Of a stretch of 64,000 bases of DNA, positions 36,527 through 45,488 are shown in pieces. The notes beneath the pieces were generated by a model, which saw only the letters and a program-made list of their open reading frames with translations, had not been told where the DNA came from and searched no databases. This DNA is from Paenibacillus alginolyticus DSM 5050 = NBRC 15375 (lineage in GTDB: Bacteria > Bacillota > Bacilli > Paenibacillales > NBRC-103111). Position numbers and translations under genes: made by a program. The stretch lies in the NCBI RefSeq assembly GCF_000422905.1, contig NZ_AUGY01000015.1:1-64000 (forward strand). The letters are read 5' to 3'. Each line of letters opens with the position of its first letter. Position 1 is the first letter of the stretch.

Positions 36527-37362
36527 TCTCGTTTGATTTCGAATACTACACACCAACTACCGTCGAAGAAGCGGTTCGCATTTTTCAGCAGGCCGATTCG
36601 AATGGCAAAGAGCCTCTTTACTATTCCGGCGGGACAGAGATTATTTCCATGGCGCGTCTGAACCAGCTTCGCACAGGGGCTGTCATCGACATTAAAGGGA
36701 TTCCCGCATGCAATGTGCTTCAAATTCAGCAGGAACAGCTTGTCATTGGAGCAGCTATTACGCTCACGGCTTTATCGGAGGCCAACCTGTTCCCATTACT
36801 CGGCGAGACCGTTCGAGACGCAGCCGACCATACCAATCGCAACAAAATTACCGTTGGCGGCAACCTTTGCGGGAAATTCATTTATCGGGAAGCACTGCTT
36901 CCTTTTCTACTCGCCGACAGCCAGCTTGTTCTAGCCGGTACCAAGGGGATTCGCCATGTTCCGGTTCACGAGATATTGAACGGTGAACCGCGTTTGGAAA
37001 AAGGCGAGCTCCTTGTGCAGATTTTAAGCGACAGACGATATCTCGATTTACCTTTTGTCACTGTAAAGAAGACCAAGATGGAAAAAATCGATTATCCGAT
37101 CGTCCGGATTTCCGGTCTTAAAACAAAGGAGGGTATTCGAGTTGCCTTTAGTGGAGTAAGTGCCGTCCCTATTCGATCGCTGATCATAGAGGAGGTTCTG
37201 AACGATAGTGCAATTCCCTTGGAAGAACGCATAGAGAGTGCCATCCGTTTATGGCCTGTACCGATTTTGAACGACATCTTAAGCTCCAAAGGGTACAGAA
37301 CATTTGTTTTACGAAACACGTTATTCGATACAATGTCGGCTTTGGAACGGAGGCGTGTATGA
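36523..37362 (+). CDS. Molybdenum hydroxylase FAD-binding medium subunit
   Basis: 279 residues of the CoxM/XdhB type. YYSGGTEIISMARLN and TVGGNLCGKFIYREALLPFLLAD bind FAD; the C-terminal CO_deh_flav_C part begins around residue 170. It passes electrons from the 2Fe-2S subunit to its acceptor. It overlaps the large subunit by 4 bases (ATGA). Confidence 0.9.
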   Translation: MISFDFEYYTPTTVEEAVRIFQQADSNGKEPLYYSGGTEIISMARLNQLRTGAVIDIKGIPACNVLQIQQEQLVIGAAITLTALSEANLFPLLGETVRDAADHTNRNKITVGGNLCGKFIYREALLPFLLADSQLVLAGTKGIRHVPVHEILNGEPRLEKGELLVQILSDRRYLDLPFVTVKKTKMEKIDYPIVRISGLKTKEGIRVAFSGVSAVPIRSLIIEEVLNDSAIPLEERIESAIRLWPVPILNDILSSKGYRTFVLRNTLFDTMSALERRRV

Positions 37363-37832
37363 AATCACATGGAACTGTTAAAAGGGAAATTGAGCTGCAT
37401 GTCAATGGGAAGCGACAACATGCAGTCATTCGTTCAGCGGATACTTTATTGCGTGTGCTGCGCGAACAACTTGGGTTAACCGGAGCCAAAGCCGGCTGCG
37501 AAAACGGTGATTGCGGAGCATGCACGGTCATCGTTGGCAAAGTACCTATCAAATCTTGTTTGATGCTTGCGATAGAGGTGCGGGAAAGCAGCATAACAAC
37601 CATCGAAGGTTTGGGGGGAGACACGCCGATCCAACGCGCATTTGTTGACAATTTTGCCTTTCAATGCGGATTTTGTACACCTGGATTTATTATGGTAAGC
37701 CACGCCTTAGTTAACAATTATCCGCATGCAAGCGAAGAGGTGATTCGAGAGTGGCTGCAATCCAATATTTGCCGCTGCACGAGCTATGAAGAGATTCATG
37801 CTGCAGTCAGGTCAGTAATATCCCATGACTGA
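37359..37832 (+). CDS. Molybdenum hydroxylase 2Fe-2S small subunit
   Basis: 157 residues of the CoxS/XdhC type. The plant-ferredoxin cluster is CENGDCGAC with a distal Cys (SCLML), and the second cluster is CGFC with CRC (FQCGFCTPGF, NICRCTSY). ATG 37359 overlaps the medium subunit stop and follows GGAGG by 5 bases. It completes a standard L-M-S heterotrimer. Confidence 0.92.
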   Translation: MKSHGTVKREIELHVNGKRQHAVIRSADTLLRVLREQLGLTGAKAGCENGDCGACTVIVGKVPIKSCLMLAIEVRESSITTIEGLGGDTPIQRAFVDNFAFQCGFCTPGFIMVSHALVNNYPHASEEVIREWLQSNICRCTSYEEIHAAVRSVISHD

Positions 37833-37949
37833 TTATTTGTTCGCACTGTGTCCTGGGCATTAAACCCCGTGGCAAACGTCCAGTCAAGCACTATGTACCG
37901 TACATATACTTACAACGTAGTGAAAAAACATTGAGGGGAATGAGTAAAC

Positions 37950-38069
37950 ATGGGAGCAGTTGGTTATGGAGCAGGTTGTGGTGTAGGTTATGGAATGGGT
38001 AGTAACGTAGCTATTATCTTGGTTCTTTTTATTCTTTTGGTCATCATCACAACAGCTTTTGTTATTTAA
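37950..38069 (+). CDS. YjcZ-family tiny sporulation membrane protein
   Basis: 39 residues: a Gly-rich start (MGAVGYGAGCGVGYG) then one hydrophobic helix (VAIILVLFILLVIITTAFVI). This is the YjcZ/SscA architecture found only in spore formers, where SscA is a spore assembly protein. GAGGGG lies 12 bases upstream. It stands alone before a hairpin. Confidence 0.8.
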   Translation: MGAVGYGAGCGVGYGMGSNVAIILVLFILLVIITTAFVI

Positions 38070-38110
38070 TATTCCTTCATCCATTGAAAAGACTATCGAG
38101 TAAAATAGAG

Positions 38111-38155
38111 ACGGCCCTATCGCAAAATAGATGCGAACACGGGCTGTTTTTTCGT
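38111..38155 (+). terminator. Terminator after the YjcZ gene
   Basis: GACGGCCC / GGGCTGT with a long loop that can pair further (TCGCA/TGCGA), followed by six T. Confidence 0.7.
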
Positions 38156-38231
38156 TCTTCATTCCCTATGAATACTCCTTTATTCAACTGGATAAAATAA
38201 CCTTTGAAATGAGGGGCAGCGTGATGAAATC

Positions 38232-39719
38232 TTGGGTACAAATCCAGAAACTAAGGATATGGAGCTTTCGTCGTTACAAGAAAGAAAAAGTTATTTTCAA
38301 ACACTTTTAAACAATACGGAAGATCTAGTTATACATACGTTGAATTGGAATCAACGACATGTCAACTTGATCTATTTGGCAACCTTAACGGATCAAGATA
38401 CGATCTTAAATCAGATCATCTTTCCATTAAAGCGAACTAATGAAGGCGAGTTTCTTGACGCTTTGCCTCTGGGACAGCTTCAAATTACTTGCTTGATCGA
38501 GCAAGCTGTGGAAAATCTTTTGAATGGCGCTTGTGTCGTCGACTGTGAAGGTGAGACCGATTTTTACATTTTCCATGCCTCCTCTTCGATAGGGCGAAGC
38601 ATCACAGAACCGATCAATGAGAAGGTGTTTGGAGATTCGCATGAGGGGTTTATTGAAAGATTAAATACAAACCTTCATCTAATCCGCAGAAAAGTGAACA
38701 ATAAGGATTTGATGATTCGCTATTTTACAGTGGGCATGGAGACGAATACGCGTCTAGCGTTGGTTTACATCGAGTCGATAGCGAATCCGGAAATTGTGAC
38801 CGAGCTAGAAAAGCGAATCACATCAATCCGGATCGATTATATTGCTTCTTTAGGTTTTGTAGAGCAGCTCATTGAAGATGTGCCCTTCTCCCCATTTCCG
38901 CAAATTTTAAGTACCGAAAGAGTGGACAGAGTAGCAGCCAATATCATGGAGGGAAGAATTGCCGTATTAGCGGAAGGATCAGCGAAAGCGATCATTTTAC
39001 CTATCAATTTCTTTGCATTTTATCAGTCACCTGACGATTACAATGCTCGTTGGATTAACGGAAGCTTCTTCCGATTGTTAAGGGTTTCCAGTTTCTTCAT
39101 TGCCATTACATTACCAGCCTTATACATTTCAGTTGTCACTTTTCATTTTGAGACCATCCCGAATGAATTGGTGCTTCTTATGCAAAGTGCCGTACTGGAA
39201 ATTCCGTTTCCTCCGATTATTGAAGCTCTGCTAATGGAAATAACCATTGAAATGTTAAGAGAAGCAGGCTTGCGATTACATACGGCCGTAGGACAGACAA
39301 TCGGTATTGTTGGAGGACTTGTTATTGGAGATGCCATCGTGAAGGCGGGGCTGGTGTCCAACATCATGATTATAGTGGTAGCATCGACGGCCCTTGCTTC
39401 GTTTGTCGTGCCATCTCATGAGTTCAGAGAGACGGTGCGTTTTCTTCGTTTTCCGATGATGATGTTGGCTGCTACTTTCGGCTTTTTGGGAATTACGTTC
39501 GGATTTACATGTATTTTGATCCACTTGTGTAAATTAGAGGGTTTTGGAACGCCCTATTTTTACCCCTTTTCTCCATTCAAATGGAGTGGTTTGAAAGACT
39601 CTATCTTCCGGTTGCCAATATGGAAAATGAATCGGCGTCCTGAGGACAGTCTTCCCCAAAAAAAGCTGCGGGAATTATTTTCTAGGGGATGGGTGAAGCA
39701 TGAACGCAGAAAAAGATAG
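38232..39719 (+). CDS. Spore germination protein, GerA (GerAA/KA) type
   Basis: About 495 residues: an N-terminal soluble domain (~1-270) and a C-terminal domain with 5-6 membrane helices containing PFPPIIEALLMEITIEMLREAGLRLH, the family signature. Part of a nutrient receptor in the spore inner membrane. The start is uncertain: TTG 38232 is 15 bases from GAGGGG, while an ATG at 38224 has ideal spacing but opens a different 28-codon frame. It overlaps gerB by 20 bases. Confidence 0.9.
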   Translation: MGTNPETKDMELSSLQERKSYFQTLLNNTEDLVIHTLNWNQRHVNLIYLATLTDQDTILNQIIFPLKRTNEGEFLDALPLGQLQITCLIEQAVENLLNGACVVDCEGETDFYIFHASSSIGRSITEPINEKVFGDSHEGFIERLNTNLHLIRRKVNNKDLMIRYFTVGMETNTRLALVYIESIANPEIVTELEKRITSIRIDYIASLGFVEQLIEDVPFSPFPQILSTERVDRVAANIMEGRIAVLAEGSAKAIILPINFFAFYQSPDDYNARWINGSFFRLLRVSSFFIAITLPALYISVVTFHFETIPNELVLLMQSAVLEIPFPPIIEALLMEITIEMLREAGLRLHTAVGQTIGIVGGLVIGDAIVKAGLVSNIMIIVVASTALASFVVPSHEFRETVRFLRFPMMMLAATFGFLGITFGFTCILIHLCKLEGFGTPYFYPFSPFKWSGLKDSIFRLPIWKMNRRPEDSLPQKKLRELFSRGWVKHERRKR

Positions 39720-40791
39720 TATCACCAAAAAGCAGCTGGCTTTTTTCACGATCCAAACAGCGATAGGTGAGGGAGCGTTAACGGTTCCTTATAGTGTCCA
39801 TTCTGAGGCATCTATCGATGGATGGATTTCCATGCTGCTTGCGGGATTTGCCACCCACCTGGTCATTATCTTGATATGGATGATCTGCAGGAAATATCCA
39901 AAGATGACGATGATCGAATTTCTCCCTCAGATGGCAGGGAAATTTGCAGGTCATCTTATTAGTGTTCTTTATATTATTTATTTTATTGGAATTGCAAGCG
40001 TGATCCTCATGAATTATTGTCGAATCATTAATGCCTGGATTTTCCCTTCGACACCGAAATGGGTCATTATGTCATTGATGATGGCTACCAGTTATTATCT
40101 AGCAAAAGAAAGATTGAAAATAATTGTCCGATTTGAAACGCTGGTTTCTATCCTTATAATCATCATTATCTTTTTGATCATTTTCCCTTTTAGCAAAGGA
40201 AATCCTTTGTATATTTTCCCCATTGGTCAATCTGGGATTGGTCCTATGATAAGAGGTATGAGAGAGGCTGTCGTTACACTGGCCGGCTTCGAACTGCTTC
40301 TCATGGTTTACCCTCAAGTTAAGGGGAAAGACAAAGACATATTAAAAACGATGTTGATTTCATACACGTTTGTCACCCTATTTTACGTATTAATTATCCT
40401 GTCATGCTTTATGTTTTTCAGTCCTGAGGAACTTAGTATCATACCAGAGCCTGTTTTATATATGCTAAAGGCGTTTTCTTTTAGGATTGTAGAAAGATCG
40501 GATTTACTGTTTTTATCGCTTTGGGTTGTGATCGTCATGACGTCTATTGTCAATTATGTTTTTCTTGCTTCAACGGGGATTACTCAAATATTGAAAACGG
40601 GTAACAGTTCAAAGGTGACTTTGCTGGTCATTGCCGCTTGCTTACTGATTGCGCTGTTGCCGCATAATTTCTTGTTTATCAGCAAGCTTAATAAATGGTT
40701 TTCTTATTTCGCTTTGGTCATGATCTATTTGTTACCTATCCCGTTATTACTATTGACCATCCTAAGAGGAAGGAGGAAAGCAACGGAATGA
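39700..40791 (+). CDS. Spore germination permease, GerB (GerAB) type
   Basis: 363 residues with ten expected membrane helices of the APC superfamily. QLAFFTIQTAIGEGALTVPY near the start is the substrate-site helix of GerAB proteins that bind amino-acid germinants. It overlaps gerA upstream and shares ATGA with gerC downstream, so the three subunits are translationally coupled. Germinant unknown. Confidence 0.92.
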   Translation: MNAEKDSITKKQLAFFTIQTAIGEGALTVPYSVHSEASIDGWISMLLAGFATHLVIILIWMICRKYPKMTMIEFLPQMAGKFAGHLISVLYIIYFIGIASVILMNYCRIINAWIFPSTPKWVIMSLMMATSYYLAKERLKIIVRFETLVSILIIIIIFLIIFPFSKGNPLYIFPIGQSGIGPMIRGMREAVVTLAGFELLLMVYPQVKGKDKDILKTMLISYTFVTLFYVLIILSCFMFFSPEELSIIPEPVLYMLKAFSFRIVERSDLLFLSLWVVIVMTSIVNYVFLASTGITQILKTGNSSKVTLLVIAACLLIALLPHNFLFISKLNKWFSYFALVMIYLLPIPLLLLTILRGRRKATE

Positions 40792-41888
40792 AAAAAATCC
40801 GGCCTGTATTGCTCGGCATACTTTCCATAAGTCTCTTAACCGGTTGTTGGGATCAAACGTTATTAAAAAACGTTCGTTTAATTCTAGGGATAGGCTTTGA
40901 CAAAGCAGAAGGTGAAAATGTCTTAACCACCTTTGTCTTACCGGATGTCTCGGATAAGAAGAGGAATGCACCCGAAATCATATCGGTTACTGGTGAAACA
41001 GCTCGAGAAGCAAGAGGTAACTTGGGGAAAAAACTAACCTTGGTTCCGGACGGAGCCAAGAACCGGTTTATAATGATTGGGGAACAGCTGGCGAAGGTTG
41101 ATATCTATGCGGTTCTGGATGTTTTTTATCGCGATCCCAAAAGTGCATTAAATGCCAAAATTAGTGTTGTCGAAGGTCGAGCCGAATCACTTTTGCAAAC
41201 TAGTTATATGAGAAAGCCGAATTTCATCTTAAATCTGGATAAGCAAATTGTCAGTGCAGAATCATTCACGATCGTTCCAGAAGAAAATGTACAATCGATT
41301 TGTACCGTGTTATTTGATCCTGGGCAAGATGTCATTTTGCCGTATCTGGCAGTTGGGGAAGGAACCCCACTTATTAAGGGAGTGGCCTTGTTTAACAGTA
41401 AAGCCTTTGCAGGGACTCTGGATACCAAAGAATCAAAACTCTGTTTATTAATGGCTGATCGGATGGGTAAAAAGGCAAGTCTGACATTACCAATTCCTAA
41501 TAAAACGAAGAAAATTGGCAGTAAAATGACTTTTCGAGTATTTCATGCAAAACGGAGATTAGATTTAGAGGTAAATAATGGGAATTTGTTGGTAACCCTT
41601 GATCTTCTGCTCAAAGTAGAAGCCGAGGAATACACTCCGGATCATTTAGATGAAGATGGACAGGCTTCCAAATTGAACGATTATCTCTCAATGGAGTTAA
41701 CAAAGGAAGCTCAAAAGATCGTTCAGAAGCTGCAGAAGGCCAATTGCGATGTATTTGGAATAGGCAGACGAATTATGGCCTTCCATCCTAATTATTGGAA
41801 AACGATGGATTGGAAAAGCAACTATCCGACTATTACGATTCAACCGAACATAAAGGTAGAGATATCGAGACCTGGAATTATTTTTTAG
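40788..41888 (+). CDS. Spore germination lipoprotein, GerC (Ger(x)C) type
   Basis: 366 residues. The lipobox LLTGCWD places the lipidated cysteine at about residue 21. The body follows the Ger(x)C family (GIGFDKAEGENVLTTFVLPD; C-terminal FHPNYWKTMDWKSNYP). It completes the germinant receptor on the outer face of the inner membrane. ATG 40788 overlaps the gerB stop and follows GGAGGAAAG. Confidence 0.93.
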   Translation: MKKIRPVLLGILSISLLTGCWDQTLLKNVRLILGIGFDKAEGENVLTTFVLPDVSDKKRNAPEIISVTGETAREARGNLGKKLTLVPDGAKNRFIMIGEQLAKVDIYAVLDVFYRDPKSALNAKISVVEGRAESLLQTSYMRKPNFILNLDKQIVSAESFTIVPEENVQSICTVLFDPGQDVILPYLAVGEGTPLIKGVALFNSKAFAGTLDTKESKLCLLMADRMGKKASLTLPIPNKTKKIGSKMTFRVFHAKRRLDLEVNNGNLLVTLDLLLKVEAEEYTPDHLDEDGQASKLNDYLSMELTKEAQKIVQKLQKANCDVFGIGRRIMAFHPNYWKTMDWKSNYPTITIQPNIKVEISRPGIIF

Positions 41889-42110
41889 AACTTCAGGATG
41901 GCGACGGCAAATACGATAACACCATTGTTATGGGGAGATTTAATGAATGATACTCATAACGTTTAGTCATTGATGCATGTGCTAATGTCCGTTGCCATTA
42001 TCAACCCCAGATTCTCATATAAATCTCATACGGCGTTTATCGTACTATCAGAAACTATTGTTACACTAATCAATGTAAGAAAAATACAATTGATAAGGTG
42101 GAATGAACCC

Positions 42111-42593
42111 ATGAAATCGATTAGCAAGAAGATCATTGTAGGAACAGTAGCAGCAAGTTTAGTTCTAGGGAGCGGAGTAGTTGGACTGTTACATTCAACT
42201 GCGTTTGCGAATACAGTGGGGACTTCAACGCCTCTAATGACGACAAGTCAGGTAACGAACACTGAAAACGACAAAGAAGTAGCTGGCAGTGCTGAACAAC
42301 AAGATCAAGATCAAGAGGTTGCTGATGACGTAGAACAAGCAAATTTACAGAAACAAGCCACAATCACAAAAGAACAAAGTGCAGCAATTGCTATTGGACA
42401 AGTTCAAGGAAACGTCAAAGATGTTCAGTTGGAAGATGAGAACGGTGTGGTCGTGTATAATGTGCAAATCCAAGATAGCAAAGGTCTGTTATTTGAAGTT
42501 AAGGTAGATGCTAAGACAGGGAAAATCACGAAACAAGAACAAGATAACGCAGAGCAAAATGGACAAGATGATACAGAAACGAATGACGATTAA
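42111..42593 (+). CDS. Secreted PepSY-domain protein
   Basis: 160 residues. Signal peptide 1-~30 (KKIIVGTVAASLVLGSGVVGLLHSTAFA), an acidic low-complexity linker rich in Asp, Glu and Gln, then a PepSY domain (ITKEQSAAIAIGQVQGNVKDVQLEDENGVVVYNVQI..KVDAKTGKI) and an acidic tail. PepSY domains are thought to inhibit extracellular proteases or modulate cell-surface enzymes. ATG 42111 follows AAGGTGG. It is monocistronic. Confidence 0.85.
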   Translation: MKSISKKIIVGTVAASLVLGSGVVGLLHSTAFANTVGTSTPLMTTSQVTNTENDKEVAGSAEQQDQDQEVADDVEQANLQKQATITKEQSAAIAIGQVQGNVKDVQLEDENGVVVYNVQIQDSKGLLFEVKVDAKTGKITKQEQDNAEQNGQDDTETNDD

Positions 42594-42620
42594 AAAATAT
42601 CGGGTTTAAGTAGGGGCTGT

Positions 42621-42731
42621 CCTAGTTAGATGACCGTTTAGAGCAAATAACGCCAAAGTAACTGGAGGAATTCCTGTTAGATATCGCTCCCTTTCGAAAC
42701 AAAATAGAGGCTACTCGCTAGGTTATTAACC
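42621..42731 (+). repeat. Dispersed intergenic repeat, copy A
   Basis: About 110 bases closely similar to 57132-57240. Shared blocks include AGTTAGATGACCGTTTAGAG, CGAAACAAAATAGAG and CTCGCTAGGTTATTAAC. A conserved mini-hairpin around GGAGGAATTCC(TG) sits in the middle. Not coding in any frame I checked. Confidence 0.8.
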
Positions 42732-42755
42732 TTTTGAGTCAGCCTCTTTTTATTT
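42707..42755 (+). terminator. Terminator overlapping repeat copy A
   Basis: GAGGCTACTC pairs with GAGTCAGCCTC, closed by GGTT/AACC, then five T. It probably ends the PepSY transcript. Confidence 0.6.
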
Positions 42756-42861
42756 TATCCACATTCTTTCTAGTTGACCAATTAAAAGCTATCTTGAAAA
42801 TTTAATGAATGAAGTATAAAGCCGCGTTCACTCATAATCTTTTAATCTATGTTTAGTATTA

Positions 42862-42881
42862 TTATTAACCGAGGTTAATAA
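42862..42881. promoter_or_regulatory. Perfect palindrome (operator) before the PAP2 gene
   Basis: TTATTAACCGAGGTTAATAA has 9-bp arms and a 2-base centre, ending 20 bases before ATG 42902. It is the size and symmetry of a dimeric repressor site; the regulator is not identified. Confidence 0.6.
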
Positions 42882-42901
42882 CACGATTAAAGGAGACATT
42901 T

Positions 42902-43498
42902 ATGAATTTATCTCAACTTGATTATCAGTGGTTTCAAGCGATCAATGACTTAGCCAGCAAGTTTGCCGCCTTGAATCCTCTGATGGCTTTCTGTGCTGAT
43001 AATTTGGATTACCTGTTTTATTTGGGTGTTATCGTTTATTGGTTTAGACGAACGCCTGATATTCGTAGAATGGTGTTTAATGCTTTAGTATCCGCGGCCG
43101 CAGCGTTAGGCACTAACAGCATTATCGGCAGCTTCTATCATCGTGATCGTCCATTCGTGGCACATCATGTTATTCAATTAGTTCATCACGAGGCATCCGC
43201 CTCTTTTCCGAGCAATCACGCTGCGGCTGCATTTGCCGTTGCAGCCTCGATCTGGCTTTGGCGGCGGAAGGACGGGAGGGTTTGGTTCATACTGGCTGCC
43301 CTTATCGGCTTCTCTCGTATTTGGTCTGGCATTCACTACCCGATGGATATTATAGGGGGAGCGATTTTAGGGATTCTCATTGCGGTCCTAATTGGCAAGC
43401 TGATGCGTTGGCAATTACTTAAATGGTTATCTGAATCCTTGATCCGCATTTATGAATCCGTTGAAATTAAAGTATGGAAACCTCAGAAAACGAAATAA
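42902..43498 (+). CDS. PAP2-family membrane phosphatase (BcrC-like)
   Basis: 198 residues with five or six helices. The three phosphatase motifs are present: YHRDRPF (form of KxxxxxxRP), SFPSNHAAAAFA (PSGH-like with Asn-His) and SRIWSGIHYPMDIIGG. BcrC-type members dephosphorylate undecaprenyl diphosphate at the outer membrane face and protect against bacitracin. AGGAGA precedes the ATG. The palindrome just upstream suggests control by a repressor. Confidence 0.85.
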   Translation: MNLSQLDYQWFQAINDLASKFAALNPLMAFCADNLDYLFYLGVIVYWFRRTPDIRRMVFNALVSAAAALGTNSIIGSFYHRDRPFVAHHVIQLVHHEASASFPSNHAAAAFAVAASIWLWRRKDGRVWFILAALIGFSRIWSGIHYPMDIIGGAILGILIAVLIGKLMRWQLLKWLSESLIRIYESVEIKVWKPQKTK

Positions 43499-43534
43499 AA
43501 GACACTGCCATGAATTCCGAATTAGAACCTAACC

Positions 43535-43567
43535 AAAAAAGCAGTCATTAAATTGACTGCTTTTTTG
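43535..43567. terminator. Bidirectional terminator
   Basis: AAAAAAGCAGTCA / TGACTGCTTTTTT between two convergent genes. Confidence 0.9.
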
Positions 43568-43574
43568 CTATTTA

Positions 43575-43775
43575 TTAATTTGTTCCGCTGTTGTCGTTAT
43601 CACTATCGTTAATGTTTATAACACTATTTACCAAATTTTTCGCAAGACCAAGTGTTGTTCCTACAGCATTTTCTGCCGTGTTAAATACGAAACTGCTGAT
43701 AGATTGAATACCGTCTACAACAGCACCTGTTGTATTTTCAACGAAGTTGTTTTCATTTTGTTTATTCTCTGACAT
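43575..43775 (-). CDS. Small Asn-rich protein, unknown function
   Basis: 66 residues from ATG 43775 (GGAGG 7 bases upstream). It is rich in Asn, Ser and Val with an amphipathic middle (VVDGIQSISSFVFNTAENAVGTTLGLAKNLVNSV). It has no Cys, no membrane segment and no motif I know. Convergent with the PAP2 gene. The composition would suit a small spore or coat-associated protein, but that is a guess. Confidence 0.65.
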   Translation of the reverse strand: MSENKQNENNFVENTTGAVVDGIQSISSFVFNTAENAVGTTLGLAKNLVNSVININDSDNDNSGTN

Positions 43776-43948
43776 ATGCATGCCTCCAAATTGTTATTTA
43801 TGTTTTAATGTGCCATGAGCAGCGTGAAAGTATGTATGCATCTACGGATAATGCACAAAAAGAAAATTGGGTATTCGCCTAAAACACTAGAGACATTAGC
43901 GGAATAAAGTACATGTAGAAGTTAAAGGCGAGAGAGCGAGGTATTACT

Positions 43949-45364
43949 GTGCAAATTCATGTGGTGCAAAGAGGGGAGAACCTGTGGCTGATTTCAAGTC
44001 GTTATGGTGTGAATGCCAATCGGATTATCGCCGTCAATGAGCTTCAGGATCCCAATCGTTTAGTCATCGGTCAGGCATTAGTCATCCCACCGCCTTATCC
44101 CGAATATGTGGTCCGATTGGGAGACACGCTTAGGACGATTGCAGGCCGTTTCGGCATTTCCGTAGAGGCCATTGCTAAGGCCAATTCAATAACCGATGCC
44201 ACGCAGATTAGACCCGGACAAGTATTAATCATTCCGGTTTTGTACCATACCGTGCTGCCTGGTGAAACACTGTGGATGATCGCCAACCGTTACGGCGTTA
44301 CTGTGCAGGCCATCGCACAAGCTAATCAGATTACGAATCCTGCGCTTATTTCTCCGGGTCAAAACTTGAAAATCCCGGAAAAGATGAGGCAAATCATTGA
44401 TGTCAATGGTTATACCAACGTATTCGGAAAGGTAGCTGCTGGGCAAGTTCGCAAGGATGGGGTGCATCTAACGTATTTATGCCCATTTGGGTATCGCATG
44501 AAGGATGATGGAAGCCTTGAGCCCGTTGATGATCAGGAGCTCATCGCAGCCGCATATGAGAAGCATGTCGTACCGGTCATGTCGATCACCAATTTTTCCG
44601 CAACGGAAGCCGGCTCGAAGCTGGCACATACCATTTTATCAAGTCCCGAATTGCAAAATAAGCTAGTGGCGAACATCTTAACCATCATGACAAACAAGGG
44701 CTATCGTGGGTTAAATGTTGATTTTGAAAATGTATATCCAAGTGATCGTGAATTTTATAATCAATTTCTTCGACTTGCCGTCCGTAAACTGCATGAGAAA
44801 GGTTTTTTCGTATCATCCGCCCTTGCCCCTAAGACTAGCTCAGAGCAAAAGGGTTTACTTTACGAAGCTCACGATTACGCCGCTCATGGAGAAATTGTCG
44901 ACTTTGTTGTACTCATGACGTATGAGTGGGGTTACAGATTCGGTCCACCTCAATCCATCTCTCCCATTAACGAAATACGACGCGTTCTCGATTATGCCGT
45001 CACAGTCATTCCAAGAAATAAAATATTTATGGGCTTTCAGTTATATGCACGTGATTGGCTCCTTCCTCATGTAAAAGGACAACAGGCAGAGACATTCGAT
45101 ATGCAAGAAGCTATTCGCCGAGCTGTTCAACATGGGGCGGAAATCAAGTACGATCGGCTGTCCCAAACGCCATACTATCGCTATGCAGATGAGAAACAAC
45201 ATACGCATGAAGTCTGGTTCGAGGATGCAAGGAGTGCGCAGGCCAAATTCGATCTGGTAAAGGAATATAACTTAAGAGGGGTTAGTTACTGGGTACTGGG
45301 TTATCCGTTTCCGCAAAATTGGGTATTGCTAGAAGATAATTTTCAAATCCGTAAAATCATATAA
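43949..45364 (+). CDS. Spore peptidoglycan hydrolase, three LysM plus GH18 (YaaH/SleL type)
   Basis: 471 residues starting at GTG 43949 (GAGG 9 bases upstream). Three LysM repeats (about 2-46, 51-95, 98-142) bind peptidoglycan, followed by a GH18 domain whose catalytic strand is GLNVDFENV (Asp258, Glu260). SleL/YaaH enzymes are N-acetylglucosaminidases acting on cortex fragments in germination. Members have no signal peptide, as here, being made in the mother cell. A third LysM is one more than the two typical of B. subtilis YaaH. Confidence 0.9.
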   Translation: MQIHVVQRGENLWLISSRYGVNANRIIAVNELQDPNRLVIGQALVIPPPYPEYVVRLGDTLRTIAGRFGISVEAIAKANSITDATQIRPGQVLIIPVLYHTVLPGETLWMIANRYGVTVQAIAQANQITNPALISPGQNLKIPEKMRQIIDVNGYTNVFGKVAAGQVRKDGVHLTYLCPFGYRMKDDGSLEPVDDQELIAAAYEKHVVPVMSITNFSATEAGSKLAHTILSSPELQNKLVANILTIMTNKGYRGLNVDFENVYPSDREFYNQFLRLAVRKLHEKGFFVSSALAPKTSSEQKGLLYEAHDYAAHGEIVDFVVLMTYEWGYRFGPPQSISPINEIRRVLDYAVTVIPRNKIFMGFQLYARDWLLPHVKGQQAETFDMQEAIRRAVQHGAEIKYDRLSQTPYYRYADEKQHTHEVWFEDARSAQAKFDLVKEYNLRGVSYWVLGYPFPQNWVLLEDNFQIRKII

Positions 45365-45429
45365 AAAATACGAAAGCCAACTCTTTACCAAATATAATTG
45401 CTATGATGGACGAAAATTTTATAATAGAA

Positions 45430-45461
45430 CTAAGAGCCCAAATTAGATCATGGGCTCTTAG
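45430..45461. terminator. Bidirectional terminator
   Basis: CTAAGAGCCCA / TGGGCTCTTAG between convergent genes. Confidence 0.85.
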
Positions 45462-45488
45462 TTAAAGTATTTTAACAAAATATTAGAA

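Noticed and set aside
37950..38069. Treating the YjcZ-like ORF as noise because of its length
   Set aside because: Length is within the family; the Gly-rich head plus single helix is diagnostic, so it was kept as a gene.
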